Assembly (NCBI RefSeq): GCF_009498455.1 | Contig: NZ_CP045644.1 | Span: forward strand, 2,077,001 to 2,141,000 | Direction of reading: 5' to 3' | Source: Variovorax paradoxus | GTDB lineage: Bacteria > Pseudomonadota > Gammaproteobacteria > Burkholderiales > Burkholderiaceae_C | DNA: 64,000 nt | Shown here: positions 38,339-51,935 of the stretch, in pieces | How the letters are laid out: each line of letters starts with the position of its first letter | How positions within the stretch are numbered: position 1 is the stretch's first letter | Notes under the pieces: model-generated | Databases searched by the model: none | Told to the model about the DNA's origin: nothing | What the model saw: the letters and a program-made list of their open reading frames with translations, nothing else | Translations under genes and position numbers: made by a program

Positions 38339-38458
38339 CGGTCTTGCTCCTTCCCCCGCTGGGGAAGGTGGGGATGGGGGCAGGCCTTCGATGAGGCGCC
38401 GCGCTTTTGGGAGGCCGTCGTGCCCCACCCCGGCCCTCCCCAGCGGGGAGGGAGACAT
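38339..38458. repeat. Paired GC-rich hairpins forming a larger inverted repeat
   Basis: CTTCCCCCGCTGGGGAAGG on the left and CCCTCCCCAGCGGGGAGGG on the right are each hairpins and also pair with one another, flanked by GGTGGGGATGGGG and CCCCACCCC. They fill the gap between the EamA and AraC genes. Confidence 0.7.
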
Positions 38459-38470
38459 ACAAATACAAAG

Positions 38471-39160
38471 TCAGCGCCGCAGTGCGGCCGTGAGCGCCGA
38501 CGGCGACCGGTAGCCTGTGCGGCGCGCTGTCTCGGCCACGCTCAGGCCTTCGAGCCGCAATTCGCGCGCATGGGCCAGCCGCAGCGTGCGCAGCCAGAGC
38601 ATCACGCTCTGACCCTGCTCCGCGCGGCAGCGCTGCGCGAACTGGCTGGGGCTCAGGCAGGCGACCTCGGCCAGGTCGGCGACGCCCAGCGGGCGGTGCC
38701 AGTTCGCCTGCGCCCAGGCCGCGAGGGCCGGCCAGTCGATGCGTCTGCGGCGCGTGTCCGCCGCGGCCGGCGAAACGCCCCAGGCTTCGAGCAGCAGGGC
38801 CGGGCCGTGGTGCAGGGCGAGGGCCGCGTGCTGCGGCTGCTGCAGGCAGTGCGCGAGGTAGCGGGCCAGCGCATGCAGCCGGGGCGCATCGGCCGGCGGC
38901 TGTTCGACGCAGCGCGCCCACGGCGCGTGCGGGGTGTCGAGCACCAGGCAGACGCTGCCGCCGCGCCGGGCCTCGAAGTCGTGGCGGTCGCCGGGCGCGA
39001 CCACGTGGGCCTGGCCCGTGCCGATGCCCGATCCGCGGCCTTCGACTTCGATCTCGAGCACGCCATCGAGCCCGAGCAGCACCTGGAAGTGGTCGTGCGC
39101 GTGGCTGCCGCGAGACTGGGTGTAGTCGCGCAGCGAGAGGACGGGGGCGGAGGTGTTCAT
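38471..39160 (-). CDS. AraC family transcriptional regulator
   Basis: A 229-residue regulator with an N-terminal cupin-like sensing domain (SHAHDHFQVLLGLDGVLEIE) and a C-terminal double helix-turn-helix (LGVADLAEVACLSPSQFAQR, then LSVAETARRTGYRSPSALTA). It begins at the ATG at 39160. It lies next to the transporter/ligase pair, which it may control, but there is no direct evidence. Confidence 0.9.
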   Translation of the reverse strand: MNTSAPVLSLRDYTQSRGSHAHDHFQVLLGLDGVLEIEVEGRGSGIGTGQAHVVAPGDRHDFEARRGGSVCLVLDTPHAPWARCVEQPPADAPRLHALARYLAHCLQQPQHAALALHHGPALLLEAWGVSPAAADTRRRRIDWPALAAWAQANWHRPLGVADLAEVACLSPSQFAQRCRAEQGQSVMLWLRTLRLAHARELRLEGLSVAETARRTGYRSPSALTAALRR

Positions 39161-39200
39161 GACGCGGAACCGATTGTCCGCGCCGCCCCGCCGCCTGTCA

Positions 39201-40322
39201 TCACCCCAGCCGCAGCAGCAACGCCGAGGCCGCGCACACCACCAAGAAGGGAATGCTGATGCGGTGGAATTCGCGCAGCCCGTGCGGCAGCTTGGCCAGC
39301 CGCAGCGCAATGAGGTTGGCCAGCGAGCCCAGCACGCAGCCGAAGCCGCCCACGCTCACGCCGGCCGCCAACGCGGGCAGGTCGTGCACGTAGCGGTCGA
39401 GCAAAATCGCCGCGGGCACGTTGCTGATGACCTGCGAGGCGGCAATGGCCGCAAGGTAGGCGCGCCAGCCTTCGCCGATCGGCCAGTGGCCCAGCAGCGC
39501 GGCCACGGCGGGCAGCTCGGCGGCCTGGCGCAGGTCGACGAACATCAGCGCGATGATGGCCAGCAAGGCCCAGTCGATGCCGCGCAGCACGCGCGGGTAG
39601 GTGAGCAGCAGCACGCCGAACACCACGCCCAGGCCGGGCAGCAGCCAGTGGCGGTCGAGCGCGACCACGAAGCCGACGAACAGCACGCCGGCCAGCGCCA
39701 GCAGGCGCGGTTGCACGGGCGCGGCCTCGGGCTCTTCGCGCAGCGCGATCGGCGTGCGCGGCACCAGCCACCACACGGCCACGAACAGCCAGAACAACAT
39801 GATCGCCACGGTCGGGCCCATCATGGCCATGAAGCCGAAGAAGCTCTCGCCCGAGCGGTGCCACAGGTACAGGTTCTGCGGGTTGCCGATGGGCGTGAGC
39901 GCCGAGCCCGCGTTGACGGCCAGCGCCTGCAGCACCACCAGCCGCGCCAGCGGCAGGTGCGCCTGCACGGCCAGCACGCGCGTGAGCGGCACCAGCAGGA
40001 ACAGGCTCACGTCGTTGGTGACCAGCGCCGACAGCAGCGCGGCCGTGGCCGTGAGTGCCATGGCCAGGCCGCGCTCGCTGTGCGTGTGCGCCAGCAGGCG
40101 CCGCGCGGCGGCCTGCAGCATGCCGCTCTTCTCGACGCCCTGCGTGATGGCCAGCAGGCCCGCGAGCGCGCCCACGGTCTGCCAGTCGACCAGCTGCAGC
40201 CAGTCCATCGGCGCGCGCGGGCGCACGAAGGCGAACACGACCGCGACGGCCACGAGCACCCACAGCAGGCCGTTGCCGCCGCCTTGTTCCGGCGGCGCGG
40301 TGTGGGTGCTCGCGGCGCTCAC
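39201..40322 (-). CDS. SLC13/ArsB-type anion permease
   Basis: A 373-residue membrane protein with about ten helices. It has the ion transporter superfamily features TNDVSLFLLVPLT, NAGSALTPIGNPQNLYLW and SQVISNVPAAILLDRY. These match the CitMHS/ArsB/NhaD-like 'SLC13 family permease' group that carries carboxylates or other anions. The GTG start abuts the stop of the upstream CoA-ligase-like gene, so the two are coupled. It could import an acid which the ligase then activates. Confidence 0.88.
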   Translation of the reverse strand: MSAASTHTAPPEQGGGNGLLWVLVAVAVVFAFVRPRAPMDWLQLVDWQTVGALAGLLAITQGVEKSGMLQAAARRLLAHTHSERGLAMALTATAALLSALVTNDVSLFLLVPLTRVLAVQAHLPLARLVVLQALAVNAGSALTPIGNPQNLYLWHRSGESFFGFMAMMGPTVAIMLFWLFVAVWWLVPRTPIALREEPEAAPVQPRLLALAGVLFVGFVVALDRHWLLPGLGVVFGVLLLTYPRVLRGIDWALLAIIALMFVDLRQAAELPAVAALLGHWPIGEGWRAYLAAIAASQVISNVPAAILLDRYVHDLPALAAGVSVGGFGCVLGSLANLIALRLAKLPHGLREFHRISIPFLVVCAASALLLRLG

Positions 40323-41882
40323 TCAGGCACTCAGGTCGCGCAGCTCGCGCTTGAGCACCTTGCCGATCGCGCTGCGCGGCAGCTCGTCGATGAAGCGCAG
40401 GCGCGCCAGCCGCTGCGTCTTGCCGACCTGCGCGTTGGCCCACTGCAGCAGCGCGTCTTCGGTGGTGGTGTCGCCTTCCCGGCGCACCACGAAGGCCACG
40501 GGCGTCTCGCCCCACTGCTCGGACGGCACGCCGACCACCGCCACGTCGGCCACAGCCGCATGGCCGCGCAGCACGCCTTCGAGGTCGCTCGGGTAGATGT
40601 TGAAACCGCCGCTGATGATCATGTCCTTCTTGCGGTCGAACAGCGTGAGGAAGCCGTCGGCGTCGAAGCGGCCCACGTCGCCGGTGCGGATGAAGCGCTT
40701 GCCGGTGGCGTCGAACCATTCGGCCTCGCGCGTCTTCCCGGGCTGGCGGTGGTAGCCGGTCATCATGCCGGCCGAATGGCCCACGACCTCGCCGGCCACG
40801 TCGGTGTCGCCGCGCGGCAGCTCGTGGCCTTCTTCGTCGATCAGGCGGATGTCGCTGCCCGGCGCGGGCTGGCCCACGGTGTGCAGCTTGGTCGGGTTCA
40901 GGTGCGCCTCGAGGATGCAGGTGCCGCCGCCTTCGGTCATGCCGTAGAACTCGACCAGCCCGCCGGGCCAGCGCTTGAGCACGTCGGCCTTGAGCGCCGC
41001 GTTGAAGGGCGCGCTGGTGCTGAACTTGTGGCGGAAGCTCGAGAGGTCGTGCGCGTTGAAGCGCGGGTGCGCCATCAGACGCTGGTACTGCACCGGCACG
41101 AGCATGGTGTGCGTCACGCGGTGTTTTTCGGCCAGCTGCAGGTAGCCCAGCGCGTCGAACTTGGGCATCAGCACCACGCAGCCGCCGAAGGCGATCGTGG
41201 GGAAGAACACCACCAGCGTGGTGTTGGAGTACAGCGGCGTCGACAGCAGCGTGACCGTCTCGGGGCCGTACTCGTACTTGGCGCCGCGCTGGATGTGCGA
41301 CCAGCGCATGCCGTGGCCCTGCACGATGCCCTTGGGCTCGCCGGTGGTGCCCGACGAATAGATGATGTTGAAGGCCCAGCCGGGCTGCACGTCGACGGGC
41401 TCCGGCTTCGCGTCGGGCGCCGCGAGCCAGTCGTCGAGGGCGCGGCCGACATTGGCGCCGTCGAGCGCGATGTGCGGCAGGCCCGTGGCCTGCGCGGCGC
41501 CCACCACCTCGGCGGCCGAGGCGTCGGTGAACAGCAGGCGCGCGTCGGCGTCGGAGATCATGCGCGCCAGGCTGGCAGGCGCCGAGCCGGGGGCCAGCGG
41601 GGCCACCGCGACGCCCGCGCGCAGCGCGCCGAGAAACACGGCGGCGTAAGGCACCGACGAGGCGGCGCAGACCGCGATGGCATCGCCGGCGCGCAGGCCG
41701 TCGCGCTGCAGGGCGGCGGCGATGCGGTCCATGAGCGCGTCGAGCGCGCGGTAGTCGAGCGTCTGTTGGGCATCGGCCAGCGCGGGGCGATCGGGCGTGT
41801 GCTGGGCGTGGAGGCGGACCAGGTCGGCAAGGGTGCCGAAATCGCGCGCGGCGGCGTCCTGGAGGGCGGGGTGCAAGTTCAA
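40323..41882 (-). CDS. Acyl-CoA synthetase-like AMP-forming ligase
   Basis: A 519-residue member of the class I adenylate-forming enzymes. The P-loop is FNIIYSSGTTGEPKGIVQGH, the A5 motif is EFYGMTEGGGTC, and the C-terminal part has RFIRTGDVGRFDADGFLTLF and the lysine motif LPRSAIGKVLKRELRDL. It would activate a carboxylic acid to the acyl-CoA; specificity unknown. The start is a TTG at 41882 with AAGGA upstream. It forms an operon with the SLC13 permease. Confidence 0.92.
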   Translation of the reverse strand: MNLHPALQDAAARDFGTLADLVRLHAQHTPDRPALADAQQTLDYRALDALMDRIAAALQRDGLRAGDAIAVCAASSVPYAAVFLGALRAGVAVAPLAPGSAPASLARMISDADARLLFTDASAAEVVGAAQATGLPHIALDGANVGRALDDWLAAPDAKPEPVDVQPGWAFNIIYSSGTTGEPKGIVQGHGMRWSHIQRGAKYEYGPETVTLLSTPLYSNTTLVVFFPTIAFGGCVVLMPKFDALGYLQLAEKHRVTHTMLVPVQYQRLMAHPRFNAHDLSSFRHKFSTSAPFNAALKADVLKRWPGGLVEFYGMTEGGGTCILEAHLNPTKLHTVGQPAPGSDIRLIDEEGHELPRGDTDVAGEVVGHSAGMMTGYHRQPGKTREAEWFDATGKRFIRTGDVGRFDADGFLTLFDRKKDMIISGGFNIYPSDLEGVLRGHAAVADVAVVGVPSEQWGETPVAFVVRREGDTTTEDALLQWANAQVGKTQRLARLRFIDELPRSAIGKVLKRELRDLSA

Positions 41883-41967
41883 GGTCGATCCTTCGTCTGG
41901 GGCCAGACGGCAGGATAGCGAAGAAGCCTGCCGCGGGGTGTGCCGCCCGTGACGAGACCCCTGGAGA

Positions 41968-42852
41968 TCAATCCGCCGTGTCGTCGCCCTGCTGCGCCAC
42001 GTCGAACAGCGCGCGGATCAGCGGCCGGTCCTTGCGCACCGCCAGGCAGCACAGCGAGTAGCTGATCGACAGTTCGTCGTCGTCGATTTCCACCACCTTC
42101 AGGCCGGGCAGCGGAATGCATTCGATCTGCGTCACGAAGCCCACGCCCATGCCGTTGGCCACGGCGTGCAGGATGGCCTCGCGGCTGTTGATCTCCATCA
42201 CGCAGTTCATCTGCACGCCCTGCTGCGCGCAGGCGCGCTCGACGCGGTGGCGCGTCTTGGAGCCGGGCTCGCGCAGGATCACGGGCTCGCCCGCGATGTC
42301 GCGCGTGGCGATGGTGCGCTTCTTCGCCCACGGGTGCTTCGCCGGCACCACGGCCACGATGCGCTCCACGCGGTACGGCACCTGGTGCAGGCCCTCGATC
42401 TCGGGCGGTTCGACGAGGATGCCGACGTCGATGTCGAAGTCCTGCAGCCCGCTGAGCGTCGAGGCCTCGGAGCCGATCGACACCGTCAGGTCGAGCCCGG
42501 CGTGGCTGCGCTTGAAGCTGCGCGCCAACTCCAGCGCAATGGGCGGCGACACCGCGCCCACGCGCACCAGCCCCGTGCGCAGCTTGTGGGCGCGCTGCAG
42601 GAACTGCATCGCTTCTTCTTCCTGCCCGAACAGGCCCTGCGTGATCGCATACAGCTGCTCGCCCGCGGCCGTGAGCCGCACGGCGCGCCCGCTGCGCAAG
42701 AACAGCTCGACGTTGAAGCGCTCCTCGAGCGCCTTGACCTGGTCGGTCACGGTGGGCTGGCCGATGTGCAGGTAGCGCGCGGCCGTGGTGAAACCGCCGG
42801 TCTTGGCGACGGCGTGGAAGCAGCGGATCCACTTGTAGTACTGGTGAAACAT
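41968..42852 (-). CDS. LysR family regulator of the phosphonate cluster
   Basis: A 294-residue LysR protein (FTTAARYLHIGQPTVTDQVK helix-turn-helix; sensing domain with RVGAVSPPIALEL and GSKTRHRVERACAQQG). It is divergent from the dehydrogenase/phnA/phnY genes across a 190-base gap. The arrangement parallels PhnR-type regulators of phosphonoacetate hydrolase loci. It likely responds to a phosphonate or pathway intermediate. CGGT-TTTGG-ACCG at 42949-42961 is a possible part of its site. Confidence 0.9.
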   Translation of the reverse strand: MFHQYYKWIRCFHAVAKTGGFTTAARYLHIGQPTVTDQVKALEERFNVELFLRSGRAVRLTAAGEQLYAITQGLFGQEEEAMQFLQRAHKLRTGLVRVGAVSPPIALELARSFKRSHAGLDLTVSIGSEASTLSGLQDFDIDVGILVEPPEIEGLHQVPYRVERIVAVVPAKHPWAKKRTIATRDIAGEPVILREPGSKTRHRVERACAQQGVQMNCVMEINSREAILHAVANGMGVGFVTQIECIPLPGLKVVEIDDDELSISYSLCCLAVRKDRPLIRALFDVAQQGDDTAD

Positions 42853-43042
42853 GGGGCGATCGTGAGGGGCGTCGGTGCCGGGGGCGTGCGCCGAGCCTCT
42901 CTCAGATTCAGCGCCCGCGCCTATGCAGGCTTACCCCAAGGCATCCATCGGTTTTGGACCGGTTGCACGCGCGAAATGCGATTGGACGCCCTGTCGCGCC
43001 GCTTCGACACTGCGGCCAAGACAGAAACCGGAGACAAAAAAC

Positions 43043-44137
43043 ATGCCCCACGCTTACCGCAACCCCGTGTCCATTCATTCCGGGCGAGGCAGCCTCGCAC
43101 GGCTGCCCTCGCTCCTGGCGGGCCGCCGCGTCGCGCTCGTCACCTTCCCCGAAGCCCGCGGGCTCGGCCTGGTCGACCGCCTGCAGACGCTCCTGGGCGA
43201 CGCGCTCGTCACCGTCATCGACGACGTGCGCCCCAACCCCGACGTCGCCCACCTGCGCGACCTGTACAACCGCTTCTGGCAATCGGACGCGCCCTGCGAC
43301 GCCATCGTGGCGGTCGGCGGCGGCAGCGCCATCGACACGGCCAAGGCCCTGATGGTGGGCACGGCCAACGGGCAGTTCGACGAGCTCGTCGCGCTGCTGG
43401 CCACAGGCAAGCCCTTCGTGCCCGCCAGCGTCAAGCCGCTGATCGCCGTGCCGACCACCGCCGGCACCGGCAGCGAGGTCACGCCCTGGGCCACCATCTG
43501 GGACGCCGGCAACCAGAAGAAGTATTCGCTGCACCTGGAGGCCACCTGGCCCGAGGCCGCCATCGTCGACCCCGAGCTCATGCTCTCGGTGCCCGCGGGC
43601 ACCACGGTGTCGACGGGGCTCGACGCGCTCTCGCACGCACTCGAAGCCATCTGGAACGTCAACGCCAACCCGGTCTCCGACACCTTCGCCGTCTCGGCCG
43701 TGCGCGACATCTTCGACTGCCTGCCGGCGCTGCTGAAAGACCTGGGCAACCTCGACCTGCGCGAGCGCATGGCGCTGGCCGCGCTGAAGGCCGGCATGGC
43801 GTTTTCCAACACCAAGACGGCGCTGGCGCATTCCATCTCTTACGAGATGACGCTGCGCCACGGCCTGGCCCACGGCATCGCGTGCTCGTTCACGCTGCCG
43901 CTCGTGCTGGAGAAAGCCTGGGCCCGCTCACCCGACCGCGACCAGACGCTGCAGCTGATCTTCGGCCCCGATCTGGCGACCGCCACGCAGCGCCTGCGGG
44001 CATTCCTGCAGGGGCTTGGCGTGAAGACCGAGTTTGCCGACTATGGCGTGGCGGACAGCGAAGCGGCGGCCATGATCGCGCGCGCCATGGACGGGGCGCG
44101 CGGCAAGAACTTCATCGGCGCGGCGGCGTTGGCCTGA
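43043..44137 (+). CDS. Iron-containing alcohol dehydrogenase (phosphonoacetaldehyde reductase-like)
   Basis: A 364-residue type III alcohol dehydrogenase. The NAD loop is DAIVAVGGGSAIDTAKAL, the signature TTAGTGSEVTPWATI follows, and the metal site spans LDALSHALE and HSISYEMTLRHGLAHGIACS. This branch includes phosphonoacetaldehyde reductases that interconvert 2-hydroxyethylphosphonate and phosphonoacetaldehyde. In this catabolic setting the oxidative direction would feed PhnY. It is the first gene after the divergent promoter. Substrate is inferred from context. Confidence 0.82.
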   Translation: MPHAYRNPVSIHSGRGSLARLPSLLAGRRVALVTFPEARGLGLVDRLQTLLGDALVTVIDDVRPNPDVAHLRDLYNRFWQSDAPCDAIVAVGGGSAIDTAKALMVGTANGQFDELVALLATGKPFVPASVKPLIAVPTTAGTGSEVTPWATIWDAGNQKKYSLHLEATWPEAAIVDPELMLSVPAGTTVSTGLDALSHALEAIWNVNANPVSDTFAVSAVRDIFDCLPALLKDLGNLDLRERMALAALKAGMAFSNTKTALAHSISYEMTLRHGLAHGIACSFTLPLVLEKAWARSPDRDQTLQLIFGPDLATATQRLRAFLQGLGVKTEFADYGVADSEAAAMIARAMDGARGKNFIGAAALA

Positions 44138-44258
44138 CAGGCAGGGACTGCGCAGCGAGAGAAGACAGAGTCAGCAAGACAAGCGAGCAGACAAACGATG
44201 CCGGCCCTTTCGAGCCGGCCCCACGGGCCCCACGCCCGTCAAGACAAGGAGACATACC

Positions 44259-46843
<2,585 letters not shown>

Positions 46844-46865
46844 AGCCACACGGAGCGATCACCCC

Positions 46866-48314
46866 ATGAGCCAAGCCATCCTGAAGCCAGGCACTGTCCA
46901 CCGCGAAGCCCTGCGCATCGCCGGCGAGAAAGTCCACCGCGACCGCACCATCGACGTCACCTACCCGTACACCGGCGAAGTGATCGCCACCGTGCCCAAG
47001 GCCACGCTGGACGACGTGCGCAACGCCCTGCGCATCGCCCGCGACTACAAGCCCACGCTCACGCGCTACGAGCGCTACAAGATCCTCATGCGCGCCGGCG
47101 AGATCATCGCCTCGCGCCTGGATGAAATGTCGCGCACCATCACGCTCGAGTCGGGCCTGTCGCGCAAGGACTCGCTGTACGAAGTGGGCCGCGCCTCCGA
47201 CGTGCTGCTGTTCGCCGCCAACCAGGCGCTGGTGGACGACGGCCAGGTGTTCTCGTGCGACCTCACGCACCACGGCAAGAGCCGCAAGGTCTACACGATG
47301 CGCGAGCCGCTGCTGGGCGCCATCACCGCCATCACGCCGTTCAACCATCCGCTGAACCAGGTGATCCACAAGGTGGCGCCGGCCATTGCGACCAACAACC
47401 GGATCGTGCTCAAGCCCAGCGAGAAGACGCCGCTCACGGCCTTCCTGCTGGCCGACATCCTGTACGAAGCCGGACTGCCGCCGCAGATGCTGTCGGTGCT
47501 CACCGGCGACCCGAAGGAGATCGCCGACGAACTGCTGACCAATGCCGACGTCGACCTCGTCACCTTCACGGGTGGCGTGCCCATCGGCAAGTACATCGCA
47601 GGCAAGGCCACCTACAAGCGCCAGATCCTGGAGCTGGGCGGCAACGACCCGATCATCGTGATGGAAGACGCGGACATCGAGGAAGCGGCCACGCTGGCTG
47701 CCAATGGTTCTTACAAGAACTCGGGCCAGCGCTGCACGGCCGTGAAGCGCATGCTGGTGCACGAGTCGGTCGCCGATCGCTTCGTCGAGCTGCTGGTCGA
47801 GAAGACCCGCGCCCTGAAGTACGGCGACCCGATGGACCCCGACACCGACATGGGCACCGTGATCGACGAAGCGGCTGCGAAGCAGTTCGAAGCCGTGGTC
47901 AATGAAGCCATCGCAGCGGGCGCCAAGCTGCTGTACGGCAACGAACGCCGCGGCGCGCTGTACTCGCCCACCGTGCTCGACCATGTCGACCCCGAGATGA
48001 CCGTCGCCAAGCAGGAGACCTTCGGCCCCGTGTCGCCGGTGATCCGCTTCAAGAACATCGACGAGGCGATCCGCATCTCCAACGGCACGGCCTACGGCCT
48101 GTCGTCGTCGATCTGCACCAACCGGCTGGACTACATCACGCGCTTCATCCGCGAGCTGAACGTGGGCAGCGTGAACGTGCGCGAGGTGCCGGGCTACCGC
48201 CTGGAGCTCACGCCCTTCGGCGGCATCAAGGACTCGGGCCTGGGCTACAAGGAAGGCGTGCTCGAGGCGATGAAGAGCTTCACCAACACCAAGACCTACT
48301 CACTGCCATGGTGA
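46866..48314 (+). CDS. phnY: Phosphonoacetaldehyde dehydrogenase
   Basis: A 482-residue aldehyde dehydrogenase that oxidises phosphonoacetaldehyde to phosphonoacetate. The catalytic Cys290 is in KNSGQRCTAV and the general base Glu256 in LELGGND. Length and residue positions agree with the characterised PhnY family. It directly follows phnA. Together they make acetate and phosphate from phosphonoacetaldehyde. The gene ends 94 bases from the converging dxr, with no clear terminator between. Confidence 0.93.
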   Translation: MSQAILKPGTVHREALRIAGEKVHRDRTIDVTYPYTGEVIATVPKATLDDVRNALRIARDYKPTLTRYERYKILMRAGEIIASRLDEMSRTITLESGLSRKDSLYEVGRASDVLLFAANQALVDDGQVFSCDLTHHGKSRKVYTMREPLLGAITAITPFNHPLNQVIHKVAPAIATNNRIVLKPSEKTPLTAFLLADILYEAGLPPQMLSVLTGDPKEIADELLTNADVDLVTFTGGVPIGKYIAGKATYKRQILELGGNDPIIVMEDADIEEAATLAANGSYKNSGQRCTAVKRMLVHESVADRFVELLVEKTRALKYGDPMDPDTDMGTVIDEAAAKQFEAVVNEAIAAGAKLLYGNERRGALYSPTVLDHVDPEMTVAKQETFGPVSPVIRFKNIDEAIRISNGTAYGLSSSICTNRLDYITRFIRELNVGSVNVREVPGYRLELTPFGGIKDSGLGYKEGVLEAMKSFTNTKTYSLPW

Positions 48315-48408
48315 CCGGCGCGGCGCACGAGGCGCATGGCGCGTCGCGCGCCGTGCGTGAGACCCCACCGCCCATGGCGCTGGCCGTGGCGGCCAAGTGG
48401 CTGTCGCG

Positions 48409-49656
48409 CTACAGCCGCGCGCCGATGCCCTCGTCCAAGGTGGTCGAAAGGGAAAGCGGGACCGTGGCCGATGCAGATCGCAACGCCGCGCGCTGGATCG
48501 CCTGACCCGCGAGCACGCGCGCCTGCGTGTCGGCCGCGAGGATGTCGTCGAGGCTCTCGTGCGCGGACGAGGGCGCGCGCTGCAGGCAGTCCTCCACCAC
48601 ATGGGCGATGTCGGTGTAGCGCAAGCGCCCGTTCAGGAACGCATCGACCGCCGCTTCGTTCGCCGCATTGAGCGTCACGCTCGCTGCGCACCCCTCGCGC
48701 AGCACCTCCAGCGCCAGGCGCAGGCAGGGAAAGCGTTTCAGCTCGGGTGCTGCGAAGCTCAGGTGGGCGAGCTGCAGGAAGTCCAGTGGCGCCACGCCCG
48801 AGTCGATGCGCTCGGGCCAGGCCAGCGCGTGCGCGATCGGCGTGCGCATGTCGGGGCGGCCCAGCTGCGCCAGCACCGACTGGTCGGCATAGGCCACCAT
48901 CGAATGGATCACGCTCTGCGGGTGGATCACCACTTCGATGCGCTCGGGCGGCATCGCGAACAGCCAGCGTGCCTCGATGGTCTCGAGCCCCTTGTTCATC
49001 ATCGTCGCCGAATCGACCGAGATCTTGCGGCCCATGCGCCAAGTGGGATGCGCGCAGGCTTCGTCGGGCGTGACCCGGTCCAGCGCCTCGAGCGGCCGAT
49101 GAAGGAACGGCCCGCCGGACGCGGTGAGCACGATCCGCTCGACCCCCGCGCCACCGGCCGGCGCACCCGCCAGGCACTGGAAGATCGCGTTGTGCTCGCT
49201 GTCCAGCGGCAGGAGCGTGGCGCCGTGCGCGGCGACGGTGCGCATGAACAGCGCGCCGGACATCACGAGCGCTTCCTTGTTCGCCAGCAGGATCTTCTTG
49301 CCCGCGCGCGCCGCCGCCAGCGAAGACAGCAACCCCGCCGCACCGACGATGGCCGCGACCACCGTGTCGCAGCCCGCCGAGCGCGCGACCTCGCACAACG
49401 CCTGCGGGCCGTGCATGACCTCCGTGCGTAGGCCGGCCGCGCGCAGTCGCGCCTGCAGCTGCGTCGCACCTTGCCCATCACCGACCACGGCCACTTCGGG
49501 GCGAAACGTGACGCAGCGCGTGAACAGCTTGTCGAGGTTGCGGTGCGCCGTCAGCGCATGCACCGTGAAACGGTCGGGGTGGCGCGCCACGAGGTCGAGC
49601 GTGCTGTCGCCGATGGACCCGGTGGCGCCGAGCAGGGTGAGGCGTTGCGTGGGCAT
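48409..49656 (-). CDS. dxr: 1-deoxy-D-xylulose 5-phosphate reductoisomerase
   Basis: A 415-residue MEP-pathway enzyme, last gene of the terpenoid operon. It begins [20 protein letters not shown] (NADPH loop), and has [12 protein letters not shown], the metal/substrate loop [13 protein letters not shown] and [14 protein letters not shown]. The C-terminal domain [14 protein letters not shown] is complete. It makes MEP from DXP. In this family the usual dxr copy is with cdsA and rseP, so this is probably a second, pathway-dedicated copy. The stop lies 94 bases from the phnY stop. Confidence 0.95.
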   Translation of the reverse strand: MPTQRLTLLGATGSIGDSTLDLVARHPDRFTVHALTAHRNLDKLFTRCVTFRPEVAVVGDGQGATQLQARLRAAGLRTEVMHGPQALCEVARSAGCDTVVAAIVGAAGLLSSLAAARAGKKILLANKEALVMSGALFMRTVAAHGATLLPLDSEHNAIFQCLAGAPAGGAGVERIVLTASGGPFLHRPLEALDRVTPDEACAHPTWRMGRKISVDSATMMNKGLETIEARWLFAMPPERIEVVIHPQSVIHSMVAYADQSVLAQLGRPDMRTPIAHALAWPERIDSGVAPLDFLQLAHLSFAAPELKRFPCLRLALEVLREGCAASVTLNAANEAAVDAFLNGRLRYTDIAHVVEDCLQRAPSSAHESLDDILAADTQARVLAGQAIQRAALRSASATVPLSLSTTLDEGIGARL

Positions 49657-49666
49657 GGCGGTGCTT

Positions 49667-50964
<1,298 letters not shown>

Positions 50965-50968
<4 letters not shown>

Positions 50969-51903
50969 GGCGCGACCGCTTCAGGCGCGAGTTCGGCCGG
51001 CAGCCGGAACACCACGTGTTCCTCGCGCCCGGGCAGCGTCATCAGCTCCACGTCGGCCAGGCGGCGCAGCGCGGCGACCACGTCCTGCACCATGGTCTCG
51101 GGCGCCGACGCGCCGGCCGTGACGCCCACCGCGGCGGCGTCGCGCACCCAGTCGGGCTTGAGTTCGCTGCCTTGTGCAATGAGGTAGCTGCGCACGCCGG
51201 CCTGCGCCGCGATCTCGCGCAGGCGCTGTGAGTTGGAGCTGTTCTGCGCGCCGACCACCAGCACCACGTCGACCTGCTGACTGAGTTCGCGCACCGCCGT
51301 CTGCCGGTTCTGCGTGGCGTAGCAGATGTCGCGGGTGTCGGGCCCCACGATCTGCGGAAAGCGCCGCTGCAGCGCATCGATGATGCCGCGCGTGTCGTCC
51401 ACCGACAGCGTGGTCTGCGTGATGTAGGCCAGCGGCGTGTCGGCATCGAGCGGCAGCGCGTCCACGTCGGCCTCGGTCTGCACCAGCCGGACCGGCGCGG
51501 GAATCTGCCCGAGCGTGCCCGTCACCTCGGGATGCCCGGCATGGCCGATGAGGATCAGCGCGTAGCCCTTGGCGGCATAGCGGCGCCCCTGTTCGTGCAC
51601 CTTGGTGACGAGCGGGCAGGTCGCGTCGATCGCACGCAGGCCGCGTTCGCGCGCCTCGACCTCCACCGCGTGGCTCACGCCGTGCGCACTGAAGATCGCC
51701 ACCGCGTCGGCGGGCACCTCGGCGAGTTCTTCGACGAACACCGCGCCCTGGGCTTTCAGGTCGTCGACCACGTGCTGGTTGTGGACGATCTCGTGGCGCA
51801 CGTAGACGGGCGTGCCGTGGCGCCGCAGCGCGTGCTCCACGGTGTCGATGGCCCGCACGACGCCGGCGCAGAAACCACGGGGCTGGGCAAGGATGACGCG
51901 CAT
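50965..51903 (-). CDS. ispH: 4-hydroxy-3-methylbut-2-enyl diphosphate reductase
   Basis: A 312-residue [4Fe-4S] enzyme making IPP and DMAPP from HMBPP. Three cluster Cys lie in [24 protein letters not shown] and [11 protein letters not shown]; the catalytic Glu is in [12 protein letters not shown] vicinity, and [13 protein letters not shown] is typical. It overlaps ispG by four bases and follows ispA after 32 bases. Confidence 0.97.
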
Positions 51904-51935
51904 GGTGGGGTCCCTCGAAAGATTGGATGGGTCGT

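Noticed and set aside
38280..38470. CRISPR-like or tandem repeat between the EamA and AraC genes
   Set aside because: There are only two facing GC-rich hairpins, no regular spacer-repeat pattern and no cas genes.
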